DNA from: Picochlorum sp. 'celeri'
Lineage: Eukaryota; Chlorophyta; Trebouxiophyceae
NCBI GenBank assembly: GCA_010909725.1
Contig: JAACMV010000020.1
Location: 248,001-312,000 of the forward strand
Direction of reading: 5' to 3'
Length of the DNA: 64,000 bases
Shown: positions 20,287 to 29,638 of the stretch, one piece after another
How the letters are laid out: every line of letters begins with the position of its first letter
Numbering within the stretch: position 1 is the first letter of the stretch
Notes under the pieces: generated by a model
Told to the model about the DNA's origin: nothing
Seen by the model: the letters and a program-made list of their open reading frames with translations, nothing else
The model's database searches: none
Position numbers and translations under genes: made by a program

Positions 20287-21282
20287 ACTGGTCCTATTTT
20301 CGCCACGGAACTAGACAATTAAAATATCAAATGATAAAGTCATGGTCTTTATATCCTTTTACGCAGCATGCTGCGTGTGTGAGTATCAGGGGAAAGACAC
20401 TGAGCCCAGTCCGTTCAGGTTCCACTGATCGATGCATCTAACGTTCACTGAATCTGAGGAGAATAGTGTATTAAAACTTTAATAATTATACCATGGTTCT
20501 ATGCAAAGGAATGATCTACTAGCCAAATGACGTTCTTGGATTGTCAAGCACGAAAGCAACGGCCACCTTGCAAGATCATATGCATCTATATATAGATCCA
20601 TATATATGGTGATGCACGGCTTTAAAGCTGGCAAATTCGCTGCAGAGATGCATCAATCACCTGGATCTGATCCCGATCACCACATTATTCTGATCATTCC
20701 CAGCTAACAGCAGTGGTAAACCATGCTGTACTACGCTCTACATCATGGAATAGGACAGCAAACACGTTGCTCATGAGCCTTGGACGTGGCACTCGAGTGC
20801 CCCATCGGGCACCGACCTGTACCGGTCAGCATGTCGAGGCAAGGTTGGTGCATGAGCGTACCATCCCGTGTGATGGATGGTATTTTTACACCGTCCTTTC
20901 CCTTGTATCATATCTAAAAATATAAATCTTATACTATTGTGTAAGGATCAGCATAAATCAGGTCACAATTGGCTATAGACAGCGTACCGTTGACCAGTGA
21001 ACCGAGGAATCCGACACCCAGCGCTGTCAATTCGTGTAGCGCTCCGTGAGGGATTAATTGGAATCAATAGTCAATCAAAGTCTATTTAATAGCGATTGTA
21101 GTGTCCTTAGACTCTTGGAAGGATTGAAGATCAAGCACAGTTCAAACGAGGGATTTCAACTGCAACTGTCTCTGGGCGAGTGTTTTTCACACAGACAGAG
21201 CGATACTATCTGTTAGCATTGAATACATAGTATCGAGGTGCAGATAATACGTGTATAGGGTTATAGGGCGTGCTTGGGTATA
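20287..21282. other. Divergent intergenic region, 996 bp
   Basis: Between the GT49-like gene (minus) and the SAP-domain gene (plus). It contains a 14-bp perfect palindrome GGCACTCGAGTGCC at 20788-20801 and an alternating AT stretch near 20590-20610. The frame 20713-20925 has no recognisable content. No RNA gene identified. Confidence 0.45.
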
Positions 21283-23154
21283 ATGCAAAGGAGCATACGG
21301 TTGCAAGACTACGTCGAGTCACGCTCGAGGAAGCGGCACAAGCAGGAGGAGGGTGCTCTTGCGTGCACTAGTCGGCATCCGCACACGGCGTTCGATGTTT
21401 TTAATGCTGTCGGAGAAGATATTATGAGGCATCTGCCGATGTCAAGCCAGGAATCAGAGCAGGTTTCAGGGAGAGATGTAATAGACCATGTTCAGACATT
21501 GCTGCAGCTGCAGAGACTTGGACTGGTGGGGACGGCACAAATTCGCAGCCATCTGATGCATCACTGCGGCTATTCTCTCGATGAGTTCTTGCAAGAAGAT
21601 GAAAAGAGGACAGTCGCGCAATTGAAGGCATTATGTAGGAGTGCTGGGGTATCAACTAGTGGCAATAAAGCAGCATTGCTGGATCGTCTTGGACCGACTG
21701 TCACAATCCCTGCAAGTTTATACCGCAAGGTAGTAGAGCACGTCAAGATGGAGCGCCTCAACAAGATCAAAAGAATAGCGCGTGAGGGTATGATTGATGA
21801 TGGCAGGCATCCTTTATGGATTGAACATATTTTGGCTTCCACAGATGCATGCTATAGCATGCACAAACGGCAAATGGTGGGCAAACCATTCAAGTTGCCT
21901 CAGTCCATTATTTCTGAGATAAAATTCAAGGCCTCTAGGATTCGCACGGGGGTTTGGTATCAATGGGTGCACTTGTACAGGCCCAGTTTCGTCTTGTATG
22001 TTGCCTCGCTCTTGTTTGACGAGGGCAAGATGGCTGCCGTTATGGAATCTATCAATACAAGGCAAGCAATAATGGATGAAATTCGCATGGAGGATACGAT
22101 GCGGGTGCAGATACAGAATTCCATGGCCCAGATCAGTGAAATATGGGACCAGGAAGGATGGTCAGGATTGAACCTCCTGCATGAACAGCCACAGGAGTTC
22201 GCCAACATATATCCTCATACATATGCTCGCCTGGCATATGTACAGAACAATGGGGAAGAATCTATACGAAAAGCGAGCTCGCTTATGGAGCGGGCAATTG
22301 CATCACGAAGAATGATGCAAGAGGTGGAGAGCAGGCATGGTGTTATAGGACTCACAGAGGCAAGTGCATACATAGTATCAGATATGATTGATCGTGCAAT
22401 GTCTGTCCAGGAAATGTGGATTCAAAGAGGATTCGACGACGTGGATGTCTTGGATATCTCTGTGATCCTGTATGCATTTAATGCTGCCAGACAAGGGGAG
22501 GGGCATGAGCATGGACCGTCTATACCAGAGCACACACAAGGAGAAGGCCGCGACAGAGCATCCAAACTAAGCGAAAAGTACTCAATAACGTGGGATTACG
22601 TTCTCAGTGGGACCAGGGATGATCATATGCAGATACGCACCTTTCTACACGAACAGCAACAGTGTAGGGATGCAGAGTCCTACTTGCAAATGACAGAGCG
22701 TATCGCAGAGAAGGTCATATTCGGCCGTTCCCTCCTAGATGTTATGAGACGTGAATGGAAGAAATTTAATCTGCCAGGGGTTGATTTTTTGACTGCCGAA
22801 AATCTCTTCCAGTATGTGTTAGATGGACCTGCCTTTGTCAACTCCTTGCCAAGGTGTGAAGAAGCATGGGAGAATGGTCTGCCATCTTATCAGTGCTTCC
22901 GTAAACGTTTCTTTTTCTTCTTCAATGGCATAGATCAAATGAATCTGACAGAAGGCGACATTCGTGCGCATTGCAAGAAATTGCAACGTGTGCCACACGT
23001 GTCAATTGTCACTTCTGTCCAATGTTCCAACATGAACAATAACGATGGCCAAAGTCGGGTGACATTAAAGCAGAGGTATGTATTTGATCATACCAATGAT
23101 GATCAAAAGATATCAATTTTCACCCGTCTTCATTACGGGCACAGACATGGCTGA
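21283..23154 (+). CDS. SAP-domain protein of unknown function
   Basis: Starts at the first ATG (21283); the frame extends back to a TTG at 21274. 623 residues if unspliced. The only recognised domain is a SAP motif (about residues 108-135: TVAQLKALCRSAGVSTSGNK then ALLDRL), a helix-turn-helix used for AT-rich DNA binding. The N terminus has a basic cluster (SRKRHKQ) that may be a nuclear signal. The rest is largely alpha-helical without a match I know. At the 3' end, 23076-23144 has good GT-AG sites, is 69 bp (a multiple of three) and has no stop, so removing it keeps the frame and shortens the tail by 23 residues to 600. A chromatin or DNA-repair role is only a guess. Confidence 0.6.
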   Translation: MQRSIRLQDYVESRSRKRHKQEEGALACTSRHPHTAFDVFNAVGEDIMRHLPMSSQESEQVSGRDVIDHVQTLLQLQRLGLVGTAQIRSHLMHHCGYSLDEFLQEDEKRTVAQLKALCRSAGVSTSGNKAALLDRLGPTVTIPASLYRKVVEHVKMERLNKIKRIAREGMIDDGRHPLWIEHILASTDACYSMHKRQMVGKPFKLPQSIISEIKFKASRIRTGVWYQWVHLYRPSFVLYVASLLFDEGKMAAVMESINTRQAIMDEIRMEDTMRVQIQNSMAQISEIWDQEGWSGLNLLHEQPQEFANIYPHTYARLAYVQNNGEESIRKASSLMERAIASRRMMQEVESRHGVIGLTEASAYIVSDMIDRAMSVQEMWIQRGFDDVDVLDISVILYAFNAARQGEGHEHGPSIPEHTQGEGRDRASKLSEKYSITWDYVLSGTRDDHMQIRTFLHEQQQCRDAESYLQMTERIAEKVIFGRSLLDVMRREWKKFNLPGVDFLTAENLFQYVLDGPAFVNSLPRCEEAWENGLPSYQCFRKRFFFFFNGIDQMNLTEGDIRAHCKKLQRVPHVSIVTSVQCSNMNNNDGQSRVTLKQRYVFDHTNDDQKISIFTRLHYGHRHG

Positions 23155-23713
23155 AAGAAATTGGCATCAAAGGAAATCCCCCCCTGGCCATGTTCTCAAG
23201 CATCCAGACTGTTTTGTAAATCTTCGCAAACGAGACTCTGGATTCCATATGTTCTGGAGACGAATCAATCTCAAATGAAAAGAATGCATATACTATTCCC
23301 ATTTGATATTCATATTCTTTTCTGCTTGATGAAAAGGTAATATTCAATCTAAACACTTGTTGTTGTTGGCTCTGGGTAATCATCATTGCAGTCAACATGC
23401 AGTCAAAATAATGCATATAGATATATATACATCTCATTCCTGCATTCACAATGAAGATCATCCCAGGTACGATTGTCATTGTTAGCCTGTCATGGGCAAT
23501 AATCAACCCTGCTCGCATTATTTGAGTCTGGACTCGGATTATCTGAGTCTCATGTGCATCTGAGTCAAAGGGTTGTCAAAACCCTTATGGGTTCAAAACT
23601 GATTATTTGTTTGTATGGCCTGGTGAAACCAATCTCAATCGATTCCTATATATATTTTCGAAACATCCGGTATAAAAGTTTGTGGTAGGACATCAGCCAA
23701 CAAGAGTATCGTC
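23155..23713. other. Intergenic region upstream of the Mo insertase gene, 559 bp
   Basis: Contains four GAGTC-type half-sites: GAGTC-TG-GACTC at 23524-23535, TGAGTC near 23543 and TGAGTCA at 23561-23567. A 7-bp stem, 5-base loop hairpin AAGGGTT/AACCCTT lies at 23568-23586. These lie 128-190 bp before the ATG. A minus-strand frame (23120-23518) is not called a gene. Confidence 0.4.
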
Positions 23714-25054
23714 ATGGTCATTGTCACTCCCAAAACGCCTTCTGCGTCATTTCCCATGATCTCTGTCGAAGAGGCTTTAAAAACGGTTCTAAATACTGTT
23801 TCCATTCCATTGGATGTTCAATCTGTGAGTTTGGATGCAGCACAAGGACACGTCATTGGTGACGACGTTGTCGCAGTGGAACCTGTGCCAGCGTTTCGGG
23901 CGTCCATCAAGGATGGGTATGCTGTGGTTGCTGGAGATGGTCCGGGAAGATATCCAGTTGTGTTTGAAGCGCATGCGGGGGGAGATGCGAGTGCAGTGCT
24001 CTGTTCTGGGCAGGTTGCATATATTGGAACTGGGGGTCCTGTACCTGATGGGGCTGATGCTGTCGTGCAGATCGAAGATACGAAGATGACAGATGCTGTT
24101 GAGGGTAATGATAGTATTGTAGAGATACTTCGAGAGGTGAGACCGGGAGAGGACATTCGTGAGGTTGGCTCTGATATGCGTCCTGGAGAGGTGGTTATGC
24201 AGAAGGGTGAATACATTGGGGCTGGCGAGATTGCGATGCTGGCAACGGTGGGTGTGAGGGAAGTTCCAGTGTATAGAAAACCCACTGTAGCTATCATGTC
24301 CACCGGAGACGAAGTAGAGGAGCCGACGATTGAGAGTTTGCCCAGAGGAAAGGTTCGTGATGCCAATAGGGCCATGCTTGTCTCTGCCGTCTCTGCCTCT
24401 GGGGCACGAGCTTTGGATATGGGTATTGCACGAGATACTGAAGAAAATATAGAAAAGGCTCTTGATGAAGCCATGTCCTTGGGTGCCGATATTATCATCA
24501 CCACTGGGGGCGTGTCCATGGGCACCAAGGATTTCATAAAGCCTCTCTTGGAACGACGTGGGACCATTCATTTCGGGAAAATTAGGATGAAACCGGGCAA
24601 GCCGTGCACGTTCGCCACAATATCTCACGATAATACACGTGATACGGTCGTGTTTGGCTTGCCAGGAAACCCAGTGAGTGCTCTGACGACATTCCATTTA
24701 CTGGTATCTCCCTGCATACGCAGAATGGGCGGGTACCCTGATCATGATCTATTACTGCGGGCACATGCTAGACCCACATTTCCAATCACCATGGATCCTG
24801 TTAGAGTGGAATATAGAAGAGTGCATGTGGTGTTTGAGCCATCATCAGATGCGAATGGCACTCTTGTGGCGTACCCCGTCGATGGGTCTCAGATCTCATC
24901 CAGAATTATGAGTTTCCGCGAGGCAAATGGGCTCCTTGTTGTTCCTCAAAAGAAGGGAGAGATTCCTGCTGGATCAATCCTGCCGATGATTATATTACAT
25001 CACAAAGTGGACTCTTTATTTTCAATAGGTAATCTCGACAAAATGGCTCTGTAG
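23714..25054 (+). CDS. Molybdopterin molybdenumtransferase (MoeA / gephyrin-E / CNX1-E type)
   Basis: 446 residues, single exon. Inserts molybdate into adenylylated molybdopterin, the last step of molybdenum cofactor synthesis. Hallmarks seen: PAFRASIKDGYAV at 54-66 (family: PxxxxSxxDGYA), YIGTGGPVPDGADAVV, PGEDIREVGSD, STGDEV, the MoCF/MogA-like core TTGGVSMGTKDF, MKPGKPC and FGLPGNPVSA. All domains of MoeA (I-IV) are present, and the length is that of the family. No MogA/gephyrin-G domain is fused, unlike plant CNX1 or animal gephyrin, so the adenylyltransferase must be elsewhere. Cytosolic; no targeting peptide seen. Mo cofactor sulfurase lies 1.7 kb downstream, beyond one orphan. Confidence 0.93.
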   Translation: MVIVTPKTPSASFPMISVEEALKTVLNTVSIPLDVQSVSLDAAQGHVIGDDVVAVEPVPAFRASIKDGYAVVAGDGPGRYPVVFEAHAGGDASAVLCSGQVAYIGTGGPVPDGADAVVQIEDTKMTDAVEGNDSIVEILREVRPGEDIREVGSDMRPGEVVMQKGEYIGAGEIAMLATVGVREVPVYRKPTVAIMSTGDEVEEPTIESLPRGKVRDANRAMLVSAVSASGARALDMGIARDTEENIEKALDEAMSLGADIIITTGGVSMGTKDFIKPLLERRGTIHFGKIRMKPGKPCTFATISHDNTRDTVVFGLPGNPVSALTTFHLLVSPCIRRMGGYPDHDLLLRAHARPTFPITMDPVRVEYRRVHVVFEPSSDANGTLVAYPVDGSQISSRIMSFREANGLLVVPQKKGEIPAGSILPMIILHHKVDSLFSIGNLDKMAL

Positions 25055-25415
25055 TGCTCTCCACAGGATGGAATGGGCGCGCTTAACGCAATCGGGGATA
25101 GGGCGCCCAAAATGGAGGCTCAAATTGCACCGCTCCCGGTGGGCTGTCATCTTTTGGTTAATATGCAGAAAGCGACGCCGTGCTCGCCTCGTGTAACGAA
25201 ATCAATTGCATATTTTAAAAATATCATAGTAAATACTTATATTTGTCGAGTATTGTAGCGCCGAGAGGGGGTGTCGGCGTGCGAAAAGTCTGACGTGTAC
25301 TCTTCGTGAAGAAGGCGAGTGCACGTTTATTGGGACAAAAATTGTACCTTGTGACCCATTAAATATTATAGTAAAGCAAAGTAGTACTGGTATTGTTTCG
25401 TGGGATAGGAGGTGG
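25055..25415. other. Intergenic region, 361 bp
   Basis: Same-strand gap between the Mo insertase gene and the orphan at 25416. AT-rich in the middle. No element recognised. Confidence 0.4.
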
Positions 25416-26537
25416 ATGGACGATTTGAAGGGGCAGCGGATTGTTTTGACAAACAACCTCGCGAAACACGTTGGCGACAGTATCGAACCCTGTGGCTATT
25501 GGAAGCGCAGGTTGGGGAATTCTCCTGTGCACTGTATAACTCCAGACTTGAAAATGCAACGCGTGGTCGGGTTTTCGACCTCTTGTGAGCACTGCGCACG
25601 GGAACAAGCGAATAGCGGAGATTTGTGCGATAATCCACGGATCTCGTCTCCGAGAACGGAGGACTCGGTTGTTGGAAATTTTGAAGAAGAAGAGGGAGAT
25701 ACGTACATCGAGGACGGGGAGCAGAAATCCCCGAGTGATTCCGCGAGAGGTGGAACCCCTCCTTCAGTGACACAGGATCTTCAGGATGATTTGTTCTCTC
25801 CTTTTTCTAACGATACTGCTATGTGCGATATGTCGACGGATGATGGACACGAACACTCGCATACGTGTTCATTTGGACATCCATCAATGCATACGTATAA
25901 GAGTAGCATGGAGAGAGCTCACAGCAGGTTGACCAAGGAGTTGCTGGAGAAGACTGCATTTGACACAAAAATGTCGAGACTGAAGAGTCTGAATATTGCA
26001 GGGTCCAAGATTGACGATATCGATCAAACTCCAACACAATTGGATGACAATGGCGAACTCGTTCGGACATTATCATGCAGGGCGCCAGGAGAATTAACAA
26101 GACGTGGAAGAGGATATGCGTGGGCAAAAAAAGCACCCAAGCCAGCTGAGAAGCAGAAGACACATTCTACCATGGAGGGAATGCAGATATGTGATGTATC
26201 ACCTGGTGGAAGCAGCTGCTCTGAAGCTATGCCCATACCAAGGATGAGTAGAGCACGGACGACTCCTGATCCTCTTCCAGAACTTTCAGCGTCCATGTTG
26301 GACTCCATTATGAAGTCCAAAGAGTCCCCAAAGGCGACATCTGAAATGAAACCCAAAGCACACGAGCGGAAGCGGTCACCAAAGGGTGTTCCGTCGGCTG
26401 AATTTCTTCAGAATATTGCTGCTCTCAAAGATTTACAAGATCACGTCTTTGAGAATCCAGATCATCACCAAACGGTGGGAGACAGTCATAAACATGGGCT
26501 GTATCGTCGATATAGCTCTCGATTCAGAGATATTTGA
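25416..26537 (+). CDS. Hypothetical protein, low complexity, no recognised domain
   Basis: 373-residue single-exon frame beginning with ATG. Composition is Ser/Pro/Lys/Glu-rich, without signal peptide or membrane span. Local features: a C-x2-C pair early (SCEHC), a His/Cys patch (DGHEHSHTCSFGHPSMHTY, about residues 143-161), and acidic runs (FEEEEGD). The C-terminal half is basic and Ser-rich. Probably disordered; metal binding by the His patch is possible but unproven. The length of the open frame and its sharp separation from neighbours make it a likely gene, convergent with the Mo cofactor sulfurase gene 255 bp away. Function unknown. Confidence 0.55.
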   Translation: MDDLKGQRIVLTNNLAKHVGDSIEPCGYWKRRLGNSPVHCITPDLKMQRVVGFSTSCEHCAREQANSGDLCDNPRISSPRTEDSVVGNFEEEEGDTYIEDGEQKSPSDSARGGTPPSVTQDLQDDLFSPFSNDTAMCDMSTDDGHEHSHTCSFGHPSMHTYKSSMERAHSRLTKELLEKTAFDTKMSRLKSLNIAGSKIDDIDQTPTQLDDNGELVRTLSCRAPGELTRRGRGYAWAKKAPKPAEKQKTHSTMEGMQICDVSPGGSSCSEAMPIPRMSRARTTPDPLPELSASMLDSIMKSKESPKATSEMKPKAHERKRSPKGVPSAEFLQNIAALKDLQDHVFENPDHHQTVGDSHKHGLYRRYSSRFRDI

Positions 26538-26792
26538 TATACTATGAGTTGATAAGAATACTAATAATATGGGTTGAATGAAATATACGTACAGAGGCGT
26601 GCTTTCTTTTCTTTAATTTCAGGGTGCAAAATACAAATTGAGAGTGCTACAGATCAAGAAGAAGCAATCCATTTGATATACTACTTTCTGTTGTGTTGAG
26701 TTGTAAAAGTAATAATTTTAGCTATACGTATAATAATTGAGGTGTTTGCATTCGTTCGTCATCTATATGGAAAGTATTGTTTCAGGAACTGG

Positions 26793-29150
26793 TCAGTACA
26801 TGGTGTTGAACTCCATCCCACATTGCATCACCACGCCTTTGCTTCCCTTGAATGAAAACAGCGATCCAAACGAACATTTCTCCTTCCTAGAATACTCCTG
26901 TTTGGCACTCATGATGGATCTCAAAGGCTCCATGTTCTTGCTCTGTTTGCCAGTATGTGGATCCATGCATATTACACCACACCTAGTGCATTGTTTGGTT
27001 TTCCTACCAACAATATCTCCGTCCCTTGCAGCAATCATTTGCCATTTATCGTCCTCAAATACAGCATCTTGGTTATTGTGTGAGCCTGACAATACCAGAT
27101 TCGGCCTCAGCCGTTGCGTAAATGTTTCCAAATCCTCTGAGCATCCACTCATTGAGTGCAGGTACCTGATCGAACTTTTGAATAAAACAAGACAGTCTCC
27201 TTGCTTGCTGTAATTCTTTCCCGATTCGTTTGATCGCTGATCTACAAGTGTGCATGATATTCCTAGCTTTGAAGATAGCCATGCATTCACTTCTGAATAC
27301 TGCGCATTCCCACAGTGCAGTGGCACAGTGACACAGTCACCTTCCTTATCAAAAAAGATTTGAAGCGTTTCCTCTTTGGTCGATACAACTGGCTTCACTT
27401 TGCACAATAATGGACACGTTTTCAAAGATATGGTTCGGTCGTTCGCATCAACAATCTTCCAGAAACGATCATATTGAAGTCCATCATGTCCCAGGGGCCA
27501 GGAACAAACCTGCAGTGGTTGACAGGATTTGATTGGGTATATATACATGGCTTCCACATGAACTCGCGATACCAACTCAGATGACTCTTTTTTTCCTGCC
27601 AAATCCACACTTATAGAAGTAGTATCCATAAAGTACTTCTGGACAAAAGCAGCGATACGATCTGCATCCGCAGGTACAGACTGGTATCCAAATGATGCTC
27701 TCACCACCCCAGTCGTTACTCCATCAATTGAATCAACTTGCCCATCGCACGTATATCCAAGATTTCTCCACCGCATCATCTCACTCGAAGGTATTCCTAA
27801 CGCCTCTATCAATCCACCCGAATTGCATAGAGCACCTGCTCGCAAAGAGATACCACACACAGAGGCCATGCGATTGACTTGTCGACAGCCATATGCGTCA
27901 CCAAACTGATCAAATACATTAAAGGACACCGTGGGACCTTGCCGTGTACGACAATCCTCGATCGATGTATTCATTACATCCTCCCATGCACCATAAACCC
28001 GGCAAATGGGCCTGCCATTAGCATGTCGAAGCCCAATCAATCGCTCTGCACACCTTTTTGCCACTAACACAGAGGAAGCATCAATCTCAGATGCAGACCC
28101 CACATTCTTTGCAAACCAATCAAACCCAATACACGCACAAGGAATACTATAATAGGACAGGGTACCGTCTTCAAATGCCTCCTCGCCCTTCTTTCTATCG
28201 CACACACCCTCCCGAGCTACAAACAAATCAACCGTCCCACCACCAACATATGTGGGTAAAAATTCGCGCAGTGCATCTCGACGAGCAATAAGAGCACCTA
28301 AACCTGTTGGATATCCAAATATTTTATAATATGACAGCACCACAAAATCAGGCTTCACATCTCCAGAGAGATCTGGAGGATACGATGCACATGCCTTGGC
28401 TGCATCAAGCAACACCCGCATGCGTTGCCCACCTTTTCCATATTTTTTTCCATATTTTCCGTACTGAATAGAATGAACTAGATCCATACTGTACCGTCTA
28501 CCAGAAAAATTTGATTCCAAAGGCATAGCGAAAAGTCCCATGCCACCGTCGGAGCTCCCTCTTTCTTCCACTGCATGCAGCACCTCTTCTGCAAACACAG
28601 CCCTTGTGCTGGCACCCTTTGCTTCTGCACACCCTTTCATTCCAACGACACTCGTATGGTTATCCATCAAGTACCAAAAACAATTTCTATGGCTCCAAGG
28701 AAAGCAATCCGCCACTATTTTACACGCTGACGTTGCACCATGTGTGATGATGCAAGCATACTCTTCATCCTGTGCCTTGCAATACGCCAGGGTCTTCTTC
28801 CTCAACTCATCTATTGCGCGAACACTTGTCGCATCTGTATGTTCCAACCCATCATCTACACTATGCGGGTTTCTATATTCATGAGAATGGGTGCGCAGCT
28901 CGTGGAAACATGCATCCAAGAGTCCCGTATCAACTGGGGCGTTTCCTGCGTAATCAGCATACACACACTCTCCTCCAGCCTTTGCAACACCTCGTTGATC
29001 CTTCCCTGATCGTCGACGATGCACACCTATCCCAATCAGAGACAAGAGACTCTGGATACACGCTGTCGTTGTATCATGGGCTGAAGAAAACCTGCACGCC
29101 AGTGCAACCCCCACGAAGAGCACAACCACCACGAGGCCAAACCATACCAT
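26793..29150 (-). CDS. Molybdenum cofactor sulfurase (ABA3/HMCS/MOCOS type) with N-terminal membrane anchor
   Basis: 785 residues, single exon. Adds the terminal sulfido ligand to Mo cofactor of xanthine dehydrogenase/aldehyde oxidase enzymes. The NifS-like PLP domain (about 60-500) has YADYAGNAP, HGATSACK, DAAKACA and the PLP lysine K276 in SYYKIFGYPTG; C442 in RAGALCNSGG is the persulfide cysteine. The C-terminal MOSC region (about 530-785) has YPIKSCQPL, GLQYDRFW, RLRPNLVLSG and CTRCGVICMDP. Unusual: residues 3-19 are a strongly hydrophobic segment absent from the cytosolic plant and animal enzymes. All catalytic residues are present. The gene is divergent from the GH32 gene and close to the Mo insertase gene. 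Confidence 0.92.
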   Translation of the reverse strand: MVWFGLVVVVLFVGVALACRFSSAHDTTTACIQSLLSLIGIGVHRRRSGKDQRGVAKAGGECVYADYAGNAPVDTGLLDACFHELRTHSHEYRNPHSVDDGLEHTDATSVRAIDELRKKTLAYCKAQDEEYACIITHGATSACKIVADCFPWSHRNCFWYLMDNHTSVVGMKGCAEAKGASTRAVFAEEVLHAVEERGSSDGGMGLFAMPLESNFSGRRYSMDLVHSIQYGKYGKKYGKGGQRMRVLLDAAKACASYPPDLSGDVKPDFVVLSYYKIFGYPTGLGALIARRDALREFLPTYVGGGTVDLFVAREGVCDRKKGEEAFEDGTLSYYSIPCACIGFDWFAKNVGSASEIDASSVLVAKRCAERLIGLRHANGRPICRVYGAWEDVMNTSIEDCRTRQGPTVSFNVFDQFGDAYGCRQVNRMASVCGISLRAGALCNSGGLIEALGIPSSEMMRWRNLGYTCDGQVDSIDGVTTGVVRASFGYQSVPADADRIAAFVQKYFMDTTSISVDLAGKKESSELVSRVHVEAMYIYPIKSCQPLQVCSWPLGHDGLQYDRFWKIVDANDRTISLKTCPLLCKVKPVVSTKEETLQIFFDKEGDCVTVPLHCGNAQYSEVNAWLSSKLGISCTLVDQRSNESGKNYSKQGDCLVLFKSSIRYLHSMSGCSEDLETFTQRLRPNLVLSGSHNNQDAVFEDDKWQMIAARDGDIVGRKTKQCTRCGVICMDPHTGKQSKNMEPLRSIMSAKQEYSRKEKCSFGSLFSFKGSKGVVMQCGMEFNTMY

Positions 29151-29638
29151 GAGCCCTCACGACACGTAGGACATTGTATATTAAAAAAAGTAAGAGTGCT
29201 TTCTATTTCCAAATTACATGTTATCGAATGCGGCGAAGGGTTGACAAAGAAATACCCAACAAATACAAATAGGTTGTTCATTGAGAACCTTTCTTATATA
29301 TTCTAAAGTAGGAGTTTTCCTTCCAGATCTCTAGAGATCCATATACCCTGTTCAAGGAGCAGAACAGAACTGCAATGATAGCAATGGTATCCATGATGGA
29401 TTGATCGCTCTTTCACAATCCTTGTCCACCCGAGGAAGAACAAGCGATGGCAGCAAGCAAGGAAAAGCAATGCAGAATGGTCATCCTTCCAATGAATGAA
29501 GGAGGTCTGACCTTGTTGTAGTTGGTCTGAGAGAAGGACATCATGGTTGTCAGGGGTACGAATTCCAGTCTAGCAGCGCTGTCTCTCACTCTAAATATTA
29601 CATAGAAGAGTATTTAGACCCTTCAATATTGATACATT
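29151..29638. other. Divergent promoter region, 488 bp
   Basis: Between the Mo cofactor sulfurase (minus) and GH32 (plus). Contains a 14-bp perfect palindrome GATCTCTAGAGATC at 29326-29339. No gene recognised. Confidence 0.45.

Noticed and set aside
20713..20925. 70-codon frame in the long intergenic region
   Set aside because: Short, no motif; contains a palindrome, more likely non-coding.
23120..23518. 132-codon minus-strand frame beyond the SAP gene
   Set aside because: No recognisable domain, low-complexity hydrophobic N part, and overlaps the end of the SAP gene; not supported without transcripts.
23789..24697. Two long minus-strand frames (302 and 249 codons) opposite the Mo insertase gene
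   Set aside because: Antisense shadows of a strongly recognised MoeA gene; no domain matches.
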